From contig DKKP01000253.1 in the NCBI GenBank assembly GCA_002455335.1, positions 1-7,411 of the forward strand: a DNA stretch of 7,411 bases, written 5' to 3'. This document shows positions 1 to 5,644 of the stretch, one piece after another. Every line of letters begins with the position of its first letter. Position 1 is the first letter of the stretch. Source of the stretch: Anaerolineales bacterium UBA6663. Lineage in GTDB: Bacteria; Chloroflexota; Anaerolineae; Anaerolineales; UBA6663. The notes under the pieces are model-generated. The model was not told where the DNA came from, searched no databases, and saw only the letters and a list, made by a program, of their open reading frames with translations. The translations under genes and the position numbers were made by a program.

Positions 1-1074
1 ATCAACAACGCACTCAACATGCTCGCCCGCCTCGCGCCCGACGTGGCCTGCGCCAAGATCGGCTCGCCGCATCGCGCCGACGGCCTCGACGACTCGGTCG
101 AGAACGCCGGCTCGTTCGCGGCCTCAAGCCTGGCCGAGCTCAAGGGCGGCTACGTCGTCGGCGCCACGCCGTTTGCGCTCCGCTCGCAGCGCCTGCGCGG
201 GGTGGATTTCGAGACCGTGATCTTCGACGAGGCCAGCCAGATCACGCTGCCGCTGGCCATCATGGGCATGCTGGCCGGCAAGCGCTACGCCTTCTTCGGC
301 GATCGGCACCAGCTGCCGCCGGTGCTGGCCACCGATGCGCGCGATCGCGATGAGGGCCAATCGGTGTTCGCGGCCCTGGCCGATCAGGGCATCGTCACGC
401 TGTTGACCGAGACCTATCGCCTGAATCGCGAACTGGCCGAGTGGCCCAGCGCCGCCTTCTACGACGGCCGCCTGCATCCGGCGACGCCCGGCATCGCGGC
501 CCAGCGCATCGACTACGCCACGCCGGCGCCTCGGCTGGCCGAGGTGCTCGACCCCGCACACCCGAAGGTCTTCCTTGACCTCGGCCAGCGCAACACGACC
601 ACGCGCAGCTTCCGCGAGGCCGGCGTGGTGCTCGATCTGATCACGGCCCTGCTCGAAGCCGGCGTGCCGCAGAACGAGATCGCGGTGGTGGCACCGTATC
701 GGGCTCAGGGCCGTGAGATCCGCAACCTGCTGCGCCAGGCCATCCCCGACGACGAGATCCGGCGCCACATCGTGATCGACACGGTCGAGCGCATGCAAGG
801 CCAGGAGCGCGAGGCCGTGATCGTGTCGCTGACCACCAGCCAGCCGAGCTTCGCGGCTCAACTGGCCGAGTTCTTCTTCCAGCCCGAGCGCCTCAACGTC
901 GCCGTGACCCGGGCGCGCTCCAAGTTGATCGTGGTCGGCAGTCGGCATGTGCTCAACGCCCAGCCTGAGCTCGAGGAGCACCAGGAGTCGGTCGCCCTGT
1001 ACCGCGACTTCCTGGAGAGCTGTGCCTACCGGTCCTACGAGGCGTTGTCGTCATCTGTCAAGGCAACCGCGTAA
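1..1074 (+). CDS. SF1 (Upf1/DNA2-type) helicase, C-terminal part
   Basis: This is the 3' part of an ATP-dependent nucleic-acid helicase. The frame is open from base 1 (I-N-N-A-L-N before the first Met at 19), so the start and Walker A motif lie upstream. Visible SF1 motifs in order are DEASQ (Walker B, 226-240), GDRHQLPPV (motif III, 298-324), ETYRLN (motif IV region, about 409-426), VAPYRAQ (about 688-708), DTVERMQGQERE (motif V, about 778-813) and LNVAVTRARSKL (motif VI, about 892-927). DEASQ together with GDxxQLPP and NVAxTRAR is typical of the AAA_11/AAA_12 Upf1-like group, which includes both DNA and RNA helicases. All motifs look intact. The stop at 1072-1074 lies only 9 bases before the next helicase gene, so the two are probably co-transcribed. 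The substrate cannot be told from this fragment. Confidence 0.93.
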   Translation: MNNALNMLARLAPDVACAKIGSPHRADGLDDSVENAGSFAASSLAELKGGYVVGATPFALRSQRLRGVDFETVIFDEASQITLPLAIMGMLAGKRYAFFGDRHQLPPVLATDARDRDEGQSVFAALADQGIVTLLTETYRLNRELAEWPSAAFYDGRLHPATPGIAAQRIDYATPAPRLAEVLDPAHPKVFLDLGQRNTTTRSFREAGVVLDLITALLEAGVPQNEIAVVAPYRAQGREIRNLLRQAIPDDEIRRHIVIDTVERMQGQEREAVIVSLTTSQPSFAAQLAEFFFQPERLNVAVTRARSKLIVVGSRHVLNAQPELEEHQESVALYRDFLESCAYRSYEALSSSVKATA

Positions 1075-1671
1075 GAGGGTTCGATGGTCCTGATCTTCCC
1101 CGACACGCCCCTGATCTCAACTTCGCCGGAGGTGGCCCGCGCGCATCGCCTGCTGAGAGGCCTGCCCGACGACCTGTATGCGGTCTGGCATCGCCTGTCG
1201 ATCCATGCAGAGCCCGGGCCGGACTTCTGGATTCGAGATTCGCAGGGCCGCTCGCTCTGGCTCAAGGTGTCGGCTCTGACGCCCGCCAACGCCAAAGTCT
1301 TTGCACAGGCCGGCCTGTTCAACGCCGAAGCCGTGCGCCCGTTGGCGGCCGAACACCGCGATCTGACGGCTTTCTCGGCCGCACACGTTCCGGCAGGCTG
1401 CACGGTGCCGACCGCGATCGCCTTCCCGAGCCTCGGGCAGGGCGATCTGGAGCGGCTGCAGGCTCTGGCTGACGTGCCTCACGGTTTGATCTGGCTGCCG
1501 CGCGAGCACCTGACGGCTTCGGCCTTCGCGGCCTGGCTCGCCGATCACCTTGGCCCGCCGATCGCGGCCGACGGGCTGACCCGGATCCGCCAGGCGTTCA
1601 CGCCCGAGGTCGTCATCCCGCCGGGCTTCACGGTTCGCGCGGCGCATCGAGTCAACGAGAGTCGAACCCCG

Positions 1672-1710
1672 ACGGCCCGCCGGACGACGGCGGCCCGCCG
1701 GACCACGGCG
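1672..1710 (+). repeat. Short GC-rich tandem repeat coding a basic linker
   Basis: An approximately 18-bp unit (ACGGCGGCCCGCCGGAC) is present about twice plus a partial copy; the first copy lacks three bases. It encodes repeated A-R-R-T-T in the interrupted helicase, between the N-terminal domain and the ATPase core. The length differences are multiples of three, so the frame is kept. It looks like a flexible, positively charged interdomain linker. Confidence 0.5.
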
Positions 1711-2283
1711 GCACTCACTCCCTTCCTGCTCGACTACGATCAGGAGCGGGTGCTCAAGACCGATCTCGACCTCTCAAACGAGGCTCAGGCCGCCGTCGGC
1801 GACTTCAAGGTTCGGCTGGTCAACGGCGTCGCGGGCAGCGGCAAGTCGCTGGTGGTCGTCTATCGCGCCCAGCTGCTGCGCAAGCTGTACCCGGAGAAGA
1901 AGATCCTGGGCCTGACACACAACCGGCCCCTGATCCACGACCTGCAGGCCCGCTACAAGACCCTGGCGCCCGATGGCAAGCCGGTGGAGTGGCAGACGTT
2001 CTTGCAGTGGTGTCGAAGGCTGTGGCCGGCCGGGCGCGCGTTCAAGGAACCGATCGGCCTGGAGGCCCGGCGGCGCCTGGCCGGCGAGGTCTGGCGCGAG
2101 CACCTGAGCGATGGCGCTGTGACCGAGTTGATGTTCCTGGATGAACTCGATTGGTGCAAGGATCGCCAGATCTTCTCACGCGACGATTACAGGGCGTCCG
2201 ATCGTTCTGGTAGAGGTTTCCCGCTGACCGAGCCTCAGCGCGACAGGATCTACACGGCCTTCGAAGCCTATCAGGCGGCGCTC

Positions 2284-2288
2284 AATCA
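2284..2288 (+). repeat. Target-site duplication, left copy (AATCA)
   Basis: AATCA directly abuts the GGGG terminus of the element on the left and is repeated exactly at 4486-4490 after the CCCC terminus on the right. Removing the element plus one copy restores the helicase frame, so this is the target duplication made on insertion. Confidence 0.93.
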
Positions 2289-2296
2289 GGGGTGCC

Positions 2297-2334
2297 TAAC
2301 GATGAGGACACAAATCCCGGCATAGCAGCCGTTA
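2297..2334 (+). repeat. 38-bp end repeat, outer left copy
   Basis: This starts TAACGATGAGGACACA and ends CCGTTA. It is 28/38 identical to the reverse complement of 2546-2583, with identity concentrated in the first 16 and last 7 positions. It is probably a transposase-binding end, and it begins 8 bases inside the element boundary. Confidence 0.75.
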
Positions 2335-2545
2335 GGTCGGAGGGGCCATGAGATTGCCGGGAAAGGCCGCCGCTTCTTGGGTGGTGGTTGGGGGAAGGCC
2401 CACAAGAATCACAAAGCGACCGCTGATAGGCCAGGAGGCACCGAGTAGCCATTGCCAATCAGGGACTCAGCAAAATCGGGCAAAATGCGCGTTTCTCACG
2501 CTCAATGGTGTCGCCGACCGTATGTCAGGTACCACACGGGTTGCA

Positions 2546-2583
2546 TAACGGCGCTCACGACAGGTTCTGTGTCCTCAGCGTTA
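2546..2583 (-). repeat. 38-bp end repeat, inner left copy
   Basis: Read on the minus strand it starts TAACGCTGAGGACACA and ends CCGTTA, matching the outer copy at 28/38 in the opposite orientation. It marks the inner edge of the left arm, two bases before arm identity ends. Confidence 0.75.
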
Positions 2584-2661
2584 CCGGTGCCTACTTCAAG
2601 AACCTCGAAGGTCGCCCCAGGCGGATGATGCGTCCGGGCATGCGCGGGTTCGCCAACAGTG

Positions 2662-3330
2662 TCAAAAACGAGCCGCAAACGTTGGGATCAAGATCGGCAG
2701 ATTACCCAGCAGATGGAGCACCATGACCGCTACCAAGTTCCGCCGCCACAGATAGAACACATACAAGAGCGTTGCCCCGACACCATGATAGAGCAGCCAT
2801 GACAAACCAAAGAATTGCACATGCGGGATCATGAAGATGATCAGGCTGACCACCACCCCAATCCATATCTGGCCAGTCAGCTCGCGGGCGCGCTCGATGA
2901 CGTACCCGCGGTAGAACAGCTCTTCAACCGTCGCCGTTGTCAGGATTATTCCCAACACGACCAGCGGGTGCAGCCCGGCAATGGTGTCGACCCCGTCACT
3001 TTGAGCCGGCGGCACGAGCAGGCTGACCACCCAATACCACGTCATCGACGCCCCCCAAAGATAGAAAGCCCAGGTCACCTCTTTCTCTGACGGCCGTACG
3101 AGATTGACTGACGCCAGCGAGCGTCTCTCGATCAAGTAGATGAAGCCGATGATGATCGCGGCAGCAATGGTTTTCCAGAGGATCGACATGGCCGGGCCTT
3201 CGTTCGGCAACGCAACACCAAACCAGCGCAGCAGGGAGGCCAGGTAGTAAGCGGTGAATGCAACAGCCAGCCCGGCGATCAGAACAAGACGCCCAGCCCA
3301 GGACGGGCCGGCACTTTGAGTTGGTTGCAT
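2662..3330 (-). CDS. CPBP family intramembrane metalloprotease (element cargo)
   Basis: This is a 222-residue polytopic membrane protein of the CPBP (Abi, Rce1-like) family. The family motifs are all present: E136-E137 with R141 (EELFYR), F166 and H170 (FMIPH), and H206 with N210 (HLLGN). These are the glutamates and histidines that in Rce1-type enzymes bind metal or water for cleavage within the membrane. Hydrophobic segments lie at about 14-36, 53-67, 88-106, 121-135, 155-169, 177-193 and 198-217. The start at 3330 is supported by AGGATAGGT a few bases upstream. It lies 97 bases downstream of the tetR gene on the same strand, so it is probably in the same operon and under that repressor. 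Known bacterial members act in peptide maturation, bacteriocin self-immunity or membrane-protein processing. Which applies here cannot be told. It is not a copy of the CPBP gene at 5645. Confidence 0.92.
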   Translation of the reverse strand: MQPTQSAGPSWAGRLVLIAGLAVAFTAYYLASLLRWFGVALPNEGPAMSILWKTIAAAIIIGFIYLIERRSLASVNLVRPSEKEVTWAFYLWGASMTWYWVVSLLVPPAQSDGVDTIAGLHPLVVLGIILTTATVEELFYRGYVIERARELTGQIWIGVVVSLIIFMIPHVQFFGLSWLLYHGVGATLLYVFYLWRRNLVAVMVLHLLGNLPILIPTFAARF

Positions 3331-3389
3331 CTGTTACCTATCCTGGTTGAGGTAGTGGCTGGGCTGGCGCTTGCCCTGGCCGCTCTTGG

Positions 3390-3407
3390 CCTCAGGCTGC
3401 CCTGAGG
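3390..3407 (-). other. Hairpin between tetR and the CPBP gene
   Basis: CCTCAGG at 3390-3396 and CCTGAGG at 3401-3407 form a perfect 7-bp stem with a 4-base loop in the spacer of the cargo operon. No T-run follows on the minus strand, so a strong intrinsic terminator is unlikely. It could modulate mRNA stability or expression of the CPBP gene relative to the repressor. Confidence 0.45.
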
Positions 3408-3427
3408 TTGCGCAGCGCGGATTGCGT

Positions 3428-4033
3428 TCAGCGTGCAACGGCACGCCGGAAGATCCCGATCAGATCGTCCGCATAAGGTTCGACCGCGACGCCTGGCTTG
3501 TGCATCGCTCCGAAGAACTCGTTGATGGCACCGCGAATGGCGATTGCCATCCGTCTGGGATCAAAGGCGCGGAACTCACCGTCCTGCTGACCTTGTTCGA
3601 GGATGGATACCAGGAGCGTCAACCCAGTATCATCCTCATCACTCCGGTACATCAGCTTGCCATCGGGCGTCCGCGCATTGAAAGCGATCTCGATCAAGGC
3701 GGCGAAATGCGTGGGCCGGGTGCCCATGTAAGCTAGACTGGCCTGGATGTAGCGCTCGAGCCGCTGGCCGGCAGAGGCCCCCGTCACCACTTGCTGCTCG
3801 ACATACGCGTCCCACCCCGTCGCGATACCTTCCAAGGTGTGCGCGATCAGCTCGTCTTTGTTGGCAAAGTGATAAGGGATCAAGCTGGCGCTGATCTGCG
3901 CCCGCTTGGCGATCTGAGCAAAGCTCGTCCGCCTGTAGCCCTCATCGGCCAAGGTCTCAATCGTGGCCGCCACAATCTGCGCTCGGCGAGCAAGTTCGAT
4001 AAAGGAGCGTTGTCGGCTGTTCTGATCGCTCAT
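3428..4033 (-). CDS. TetR/AcrR family transcriptional regulator (element cargo)
   Basis: This is a 201-residue one-component repressor. The N-terminal DNA-binding domain spans residues 12-65, with the helix-turn-helix TSFAQIAKRAQISASLIPYH (36-55) followed by FANKDELI, the classic TetR pattern. The rest is a helical ligand-binding and dimerisation domain. The frame stays open upstream to 4147, but the ATG at 4033 is preferred. It places the domain at the usual distance from the N terminus, and the upstream extension would run through the promoter and operator. No good Shine-Dalgarno sequence precedes it, and the predicted leader is short. It is first in a minus-strand operon with the CPBP gene and probably represses both. 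The ligand is unknown. Confidence 0.92.
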   Translation of the reverse strand: MSDQNSRQRSFIELARRAQIVAATIETLADEGYRRTSFAQIAKRAQISASLIPYHFANKDELIAHTLEGIATGWDAYVEQQVVTGASAGQRLERYIQASLAYMGTRPTHFAALIEIAFNARTPDGKLMYRSDEDDTGLTLLVSILEQGQQDGEFRAFDPRRMAIAIRGAINEFFGAMHKPGVAVEPYADDLIGIFRRAVAR

Positions 4034-4040
4034 TCTGTTT

Positions 4041-4058
4041 ACTGATTGATTGATCAGT
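4041..4058 (-). promoter_or_regulatory. Probable TetR operator (inverted repeat)
   Basis: ACTGAT (4041-4046) and ATCAGT (4053-4058) form a perfect inverted repeat with a 6-base spacer, and A/T-rich flanks partly extend the symmetry. It lies between the predicted -10 box and the tetR start codon, the usual place for an autoregulatory TetR operator. TGAT also repeats in tandem here, which could shift the binding register. It is inferred from symmetry and position only. Confidence 0.7.
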
Positions 4059-4086
4059 TTATAGCATAATCGATCAAACCCGTCAA
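4058..4086 (-). promoter_or_regulatory. Sigma70-type promoter of the tetR-CPBP operon
   Basis: On the minus strand TTGACG (4086-4081) is followed after exactly 17 bases by TATAAA (4063-4058). This is a near-consensus housekeeping promoter. Transcription would start near 4050, about 17 bases before the tetR ATG and inside the inverted-repeat operator, so bound repressor should block it. The promoter is inside the element, so the cargo brings its own expression. Confidence 0.7.
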
Positions 4087-4147
4087 CGACCCCTTGGGAG
4101 AGCGCTTGCGCGCTATTGACGGTCAGTTCAATCATCGGCACGAGCAC

Positions 4148-4162
4148 GTCCGGCTGCCGGAC
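4148..4162. other. Perfect small hairpin beside the right arm
   Basis: GTCCGG and CCGGAC form a 6-bp stem with a 3-base loop, between the cargo promoter and the right arm. It has no T-run on either side and its role is unknown. The rest of 4087-4188 shows no gene or clear site. Confidence 0.3.
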
Positions 4163-4190
4163 CGCCAGGCCAGCACCAGATCGGCCCAGG

Positions 4191-4228
4191 TAACGCTGAG
4201 GACACAGAACCTGTCGTGAGTGCCGTTA
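4191..4228 (+). repeat. 38-bp end repeat, inner right copy
   Basis: This starts TAACGCTGAGGACACA and ends CCGTTA. It is the mirror copy of 2546-2583 with one substitution (4221). It faces the outer right copy across the arm. Confidence 0.75.
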
Positions 4229-4439
4229 TGTAACCCGTGTGGTATCTGACATACGGTCGGCGACACCATTGAGCGTGAGAAACGCGCATTTTGCCCGATT
4301 TTGCTGAGTCCCTGATTGGCAATGGCTACTCGGTGCCTCCTGGCCTATCAGCGGTCGCTTTGTGATTCTTGTGGGCCTTCCCCCAACCACCACCCAAGAA
4401 GCGGCAGCCTTTCCCGGCAATCTCATAGCCCCTCCGACA

Positions 4440-4477
4440 TAACGGCTGCTATGCCGGGATTTGTGTCCTCATCGTTA
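4440..4477 (-). repeat. 38-bp end repeat, outer right copy
   Basis: Read on the minus strand it starts TAACGATGAGGACACA and ends CCGTTA. It is an exact mirror copy of 2297-2334 and lies 8 bases inside the right boundary. Confidence 0.75.
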
Positions 4478-4485
4478 GGCACCCC

Positions 4486-4490
4486 AATCA
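4486..4490 (+). repeat. Target-site duplication, right copy (AATCA)
   Basis: AATCA immediately after the CCCC terminus is identical to 2284-2288. Skipping this copy joins base 2288 to base 4491 and restores the codon CAA (Gln402) and the downstream frame. Confidence 0.93.
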
Positions 4491-5340
4491 ACGGGATCAG
4501 ATGGATTGGGGCGACGTGCCGCGCCAGATCTGGCGCTGGCTTTCGAGCGGCCAGCTGAAGCTGCCGCTCTACGACGTCGTGCTGATCGATGAGGCCCAGT
4601 TCTTCGCCCCGATCTGGTTCGAGATCATCAAACGCGCGGTGCGGCCGCGCACGGGTCACCTGTTCCTTGTCGCCGACCCGACCCAGGGTTTTCTCAAGCG
4701 TCGGCAGTCGTGGCTCGTGAGCGGCCTCGAGGTGCGCGGGCGCGTGCATCGCCTCAAGCGCAGCTACCGCACCACGCGCGAGATCCTGAACTTCGCCACC
4801 TTGCTGTATCGCACCCGGCTGCCCGACGATGACGACGACATCGTCCCGCCCGATCTGTTCGACATGCCGACCGGCCTTGTGCCGCAGATCATCCCGCTCA
4901 GCAGCGCGCAAGACGAGGTGACGCGCGTGGTCGGTGAGATCGAGCAGCTTCTGGCGCAGGGCGTCTCGCCAACGCATCTGCTGGTGATCGCCGCGGAGTG
5001 GCGTGGGCGGGATGCGGTGCTGGAACGGCTGCAGGCGAAGCTCGGTCCGGCCGCCGCGATCGACCCAGGCAAAGCCCAGGCGCCCCACGCGGTGCGCGTC
5101 TGCACGCTCAACACCGCCACCGGCCTCGAGAGCCCGATCGTGTTCCTCGTCGGCGTTCACGCGCTCTTCGAGCAGGAGCAGAGTGTGCGCCTCTCCGACG
5201 ACGAACGCCATGACCTCATCCGCGACAACACGCGCAAGCTCTACATGGCCCTGACCCGCGCCGGGCAACGCGTGGTGCTCACCTATGTCGGCGAGCCGCC
5301 GGCCGCGATGCTGCACTCGCTCGAGGCGCAGACGATGTAG
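4491..5340 (+). pseudogene. UvrD-like SF1 helicase, 3' fragment (interrupted by element)
   Basis: This is the remaining C-terminal part of the helicase begun at 1084. Joined at the duplicated target it continues L-N-Q-R-D-Q-M-D-W-G without frame change to the stop at 5338-5340. It holds the motifs missing upstream: LIDEAQFF (Walker B, 4585-4608), LVADPTQGFLKRRQSW (motif III, about 4666-4713), LKRSYRTTREIL (motif IV, about 4753-4788), TLNTATGLESPIVFL (motif V, about 5104-5148) and KLYMALTRAG (motif VI, about 5236-5265). Translation might restart at ATG 4501, where a weak GGGA lies a few bases upstream. Without Walker A that product could not hydrolyse ATP. No other lesion is seen, which points to a recent insertion. 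Confidence 0.9.
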
Positions 5341-5368
5341 CGCGAACGAAGATCCACGCAGACGCAAT

Positions 5369-5405
5369 GGGCGCGAGGATTCGGGATCGCGTTGTCGCGC
5401 CCTTT
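5369..5405 (+). terminator. Candidate intrinsic terminator after the helicase operon
   Basis: GGGCGCGA (5369-5376) and TCGCGCCC (5395-5402) form a perfect 8-bp GC-rich stem with an 18-base loop, followed by TTT. It starts about 29 bases after the helicase stop. The large loop and short T-run make it moderate rather than strong. Confidence 0.5.
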
Positions 5406-5644
5406 CGCTTCCCGGTCAGTGCCGCGTGACCGCCCACACACGCTGGCCCGTGCCGGGCGCAGGACGCTGCCGCCGGAGCCGTCGATGCAGCGAGGCGTTA
5501 TACATCGCCCACCATGGCCGTCGCCGGGCCAATAGCGTGGGATACTGCGGAGGTCGTATCACGGTATCAAGGCCCAGGCCGGCTCTGGCGGGTGATCGGC
5601 CCGACCGATGGAGCTGCGCCAACCTGTTACGGGAGCAACCGGCG
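5406..5644. other. Intergenic spacer with GTATC half-sites
   Basis: I see no convincing gene or RNA in this spacer. GATAC at 5541-5545 faces GTATC at 5556-5560, and a further GTATC follows at 5564-5568, giving an inverted and a direct pair about 80 bases before the CPBP start. They could be regulator-binding half-sites. No promoter with both -35 and -10 elements could be supported. Confidence 0.35.

Larger units (their letters stand above)
1084..2325 (+). pseudogene. UvrD-like SF1 helicase with N-terminal domain, 5' fragment (interrupted by element)
   Basis: This is the N-terminal 402 residues of a 684-residue helicase, followed by 11 residues read from the inserted element and a stop at 2323-2325. 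ATG 1084 is preceded by GAGGG (1075-1079) at good ribosome-binding spacing, and 9 bases separate it from the upstream helicase stop. Residues about 26-75 resemble a degenerate NERD-like/restriction-type fold: a GPDFW strand is followed by GRSLWLKV, where an active nuclease would have E-x-K. Residues about 197-210 form a basic TARRT-type linker encoded by a short tandem repeat. The helicase core begins near residue 215 with Walker A GVAGSGKS (248-255) and motif Ia LTHNRPL (277-283). Walker B and motifs III-VI are missing here and lie in the 3' fragment beyond the element. Alone this fragment cannot be a working helicase. The native sequence ends within the Gln402 codon at 2287-2288. Confidence 0.9.
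2289..2585 (+). repeat. Left 297-bp terminal inverted arm
   Basis: The arm is 291/297 identical to the reverse complement of 4189-4485. Mismatches are at 2335, 2347, 2368, 2529, 2543 and 2553. It contains no convincing gene. A 66-codon open frame (2348-2548) recurs in the other arm but resembles no protein I know and lacks a clear ribosome-binding site. The arm is bounded by two related 38-bp sequences facing each other, so it resembles a complete MITE. Identity with the other arm stops abruptly after 2585. Confidence 0.95.
2289..4485. mobile_element. 2197-bp transposase-less element with 297-bp inverted arms and TetR/CPBP cargo
   Basis: The element begins GGGGTGCCTAACG and ends with its exact reverse complement. 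It has 297-bp terminal inverted arms (2289-2585 and 4189-4485; six mismatches), a 1603-bp central segment and a 5-bp direct duplication AATCA at both flanks. It carries only two minus-strand genes, a TetR regulator and a CPBP membrane protease, with no transposase, integrase or resolvase. Movement must therefore have used an enzyme supplied in trans. A 5-bp duplication and a GGGG start fit Tn3-family ends and the Tn3-derived miniature elements called TIMEs. The inner part of the terminus is a weak match, however, so the family is unassigned. The base composition is less GC-rich than the host genes. It sits inside a helicase gene, and precise removal restores that gene in frame. Confidence 0.93.
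4189..4485 (-). repeat. Right 297-bp terminal inverted arm
   Basis: This is the reverse complement of the left arm with six substitutions (4221, 4231, 4245, 4406, 4427, 4439) and no gaps. At all six, in matching orientation, the left arm has G or C and this arm has A or T. No convincing gene lies in it. It ends with GGCACCCC at 4485 against the right AATCA copy. Confidence 0.95.

Noticed and set aside
124..981. Long minus-strand open frame opposite the first helicase.
   Set aside because: It is a shadow of a GC-rich gene whose plus-strand translation has all SF1 motifs. The minus-strand product is His/Arg/Gly-rich with no domain.
2294..2337. Integron attC-like site: GCCTAAC and GTTAGGT fit the RYYYAAC and GTTRRRY core boxes at the element end.
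   Set aside because: The span is only 44 bp, shorter than normal attC sites. No imperfect internal stem with an extrahelical base is visible, the inner copies do not fit the boxes, and the exact AATCA duplication points to transposition instead.
2348..2548. 66-codon open frame in the left arm, repeated at 4226-4426 on the minus strand in the right arm.
   Set aside because: It is duplicated only because the arms are duplicated. It has no recognisable family and no clear ribosome-binding site, and it runs across one end repeat.
2586..2661. Possible gene end or terminator between the CPBP stop and the left arm.
   Set aside because: No stable hairpin with a T-run and no supported coding sequence could be found in these 76 bases.
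4034..4147. Upstream extension of the TetR gene to an ATG at 4147.
   Set aside because: It would add 38 residues through a near-consensus promoter and operator. ATG 4033 gives a standard TetR N terminus.
4423..5367. 314-codon minus-strand open frame opposite the 3' helicase fragment.
   Set aside because: It is antisense to a fragment with clear Walker B and motifs III-VI, it crosses the element boundary, and its composition is typical of GC-rich shadow frames.
5285..5644. N-terminal extension of the host CPBP gene.
   Set aside because: It overlaps the helicase coding sequence and is Arg/Cys-rich, low-complexity sequence. ATG 5645 gives normal family length and is followed by the first membrane segment.
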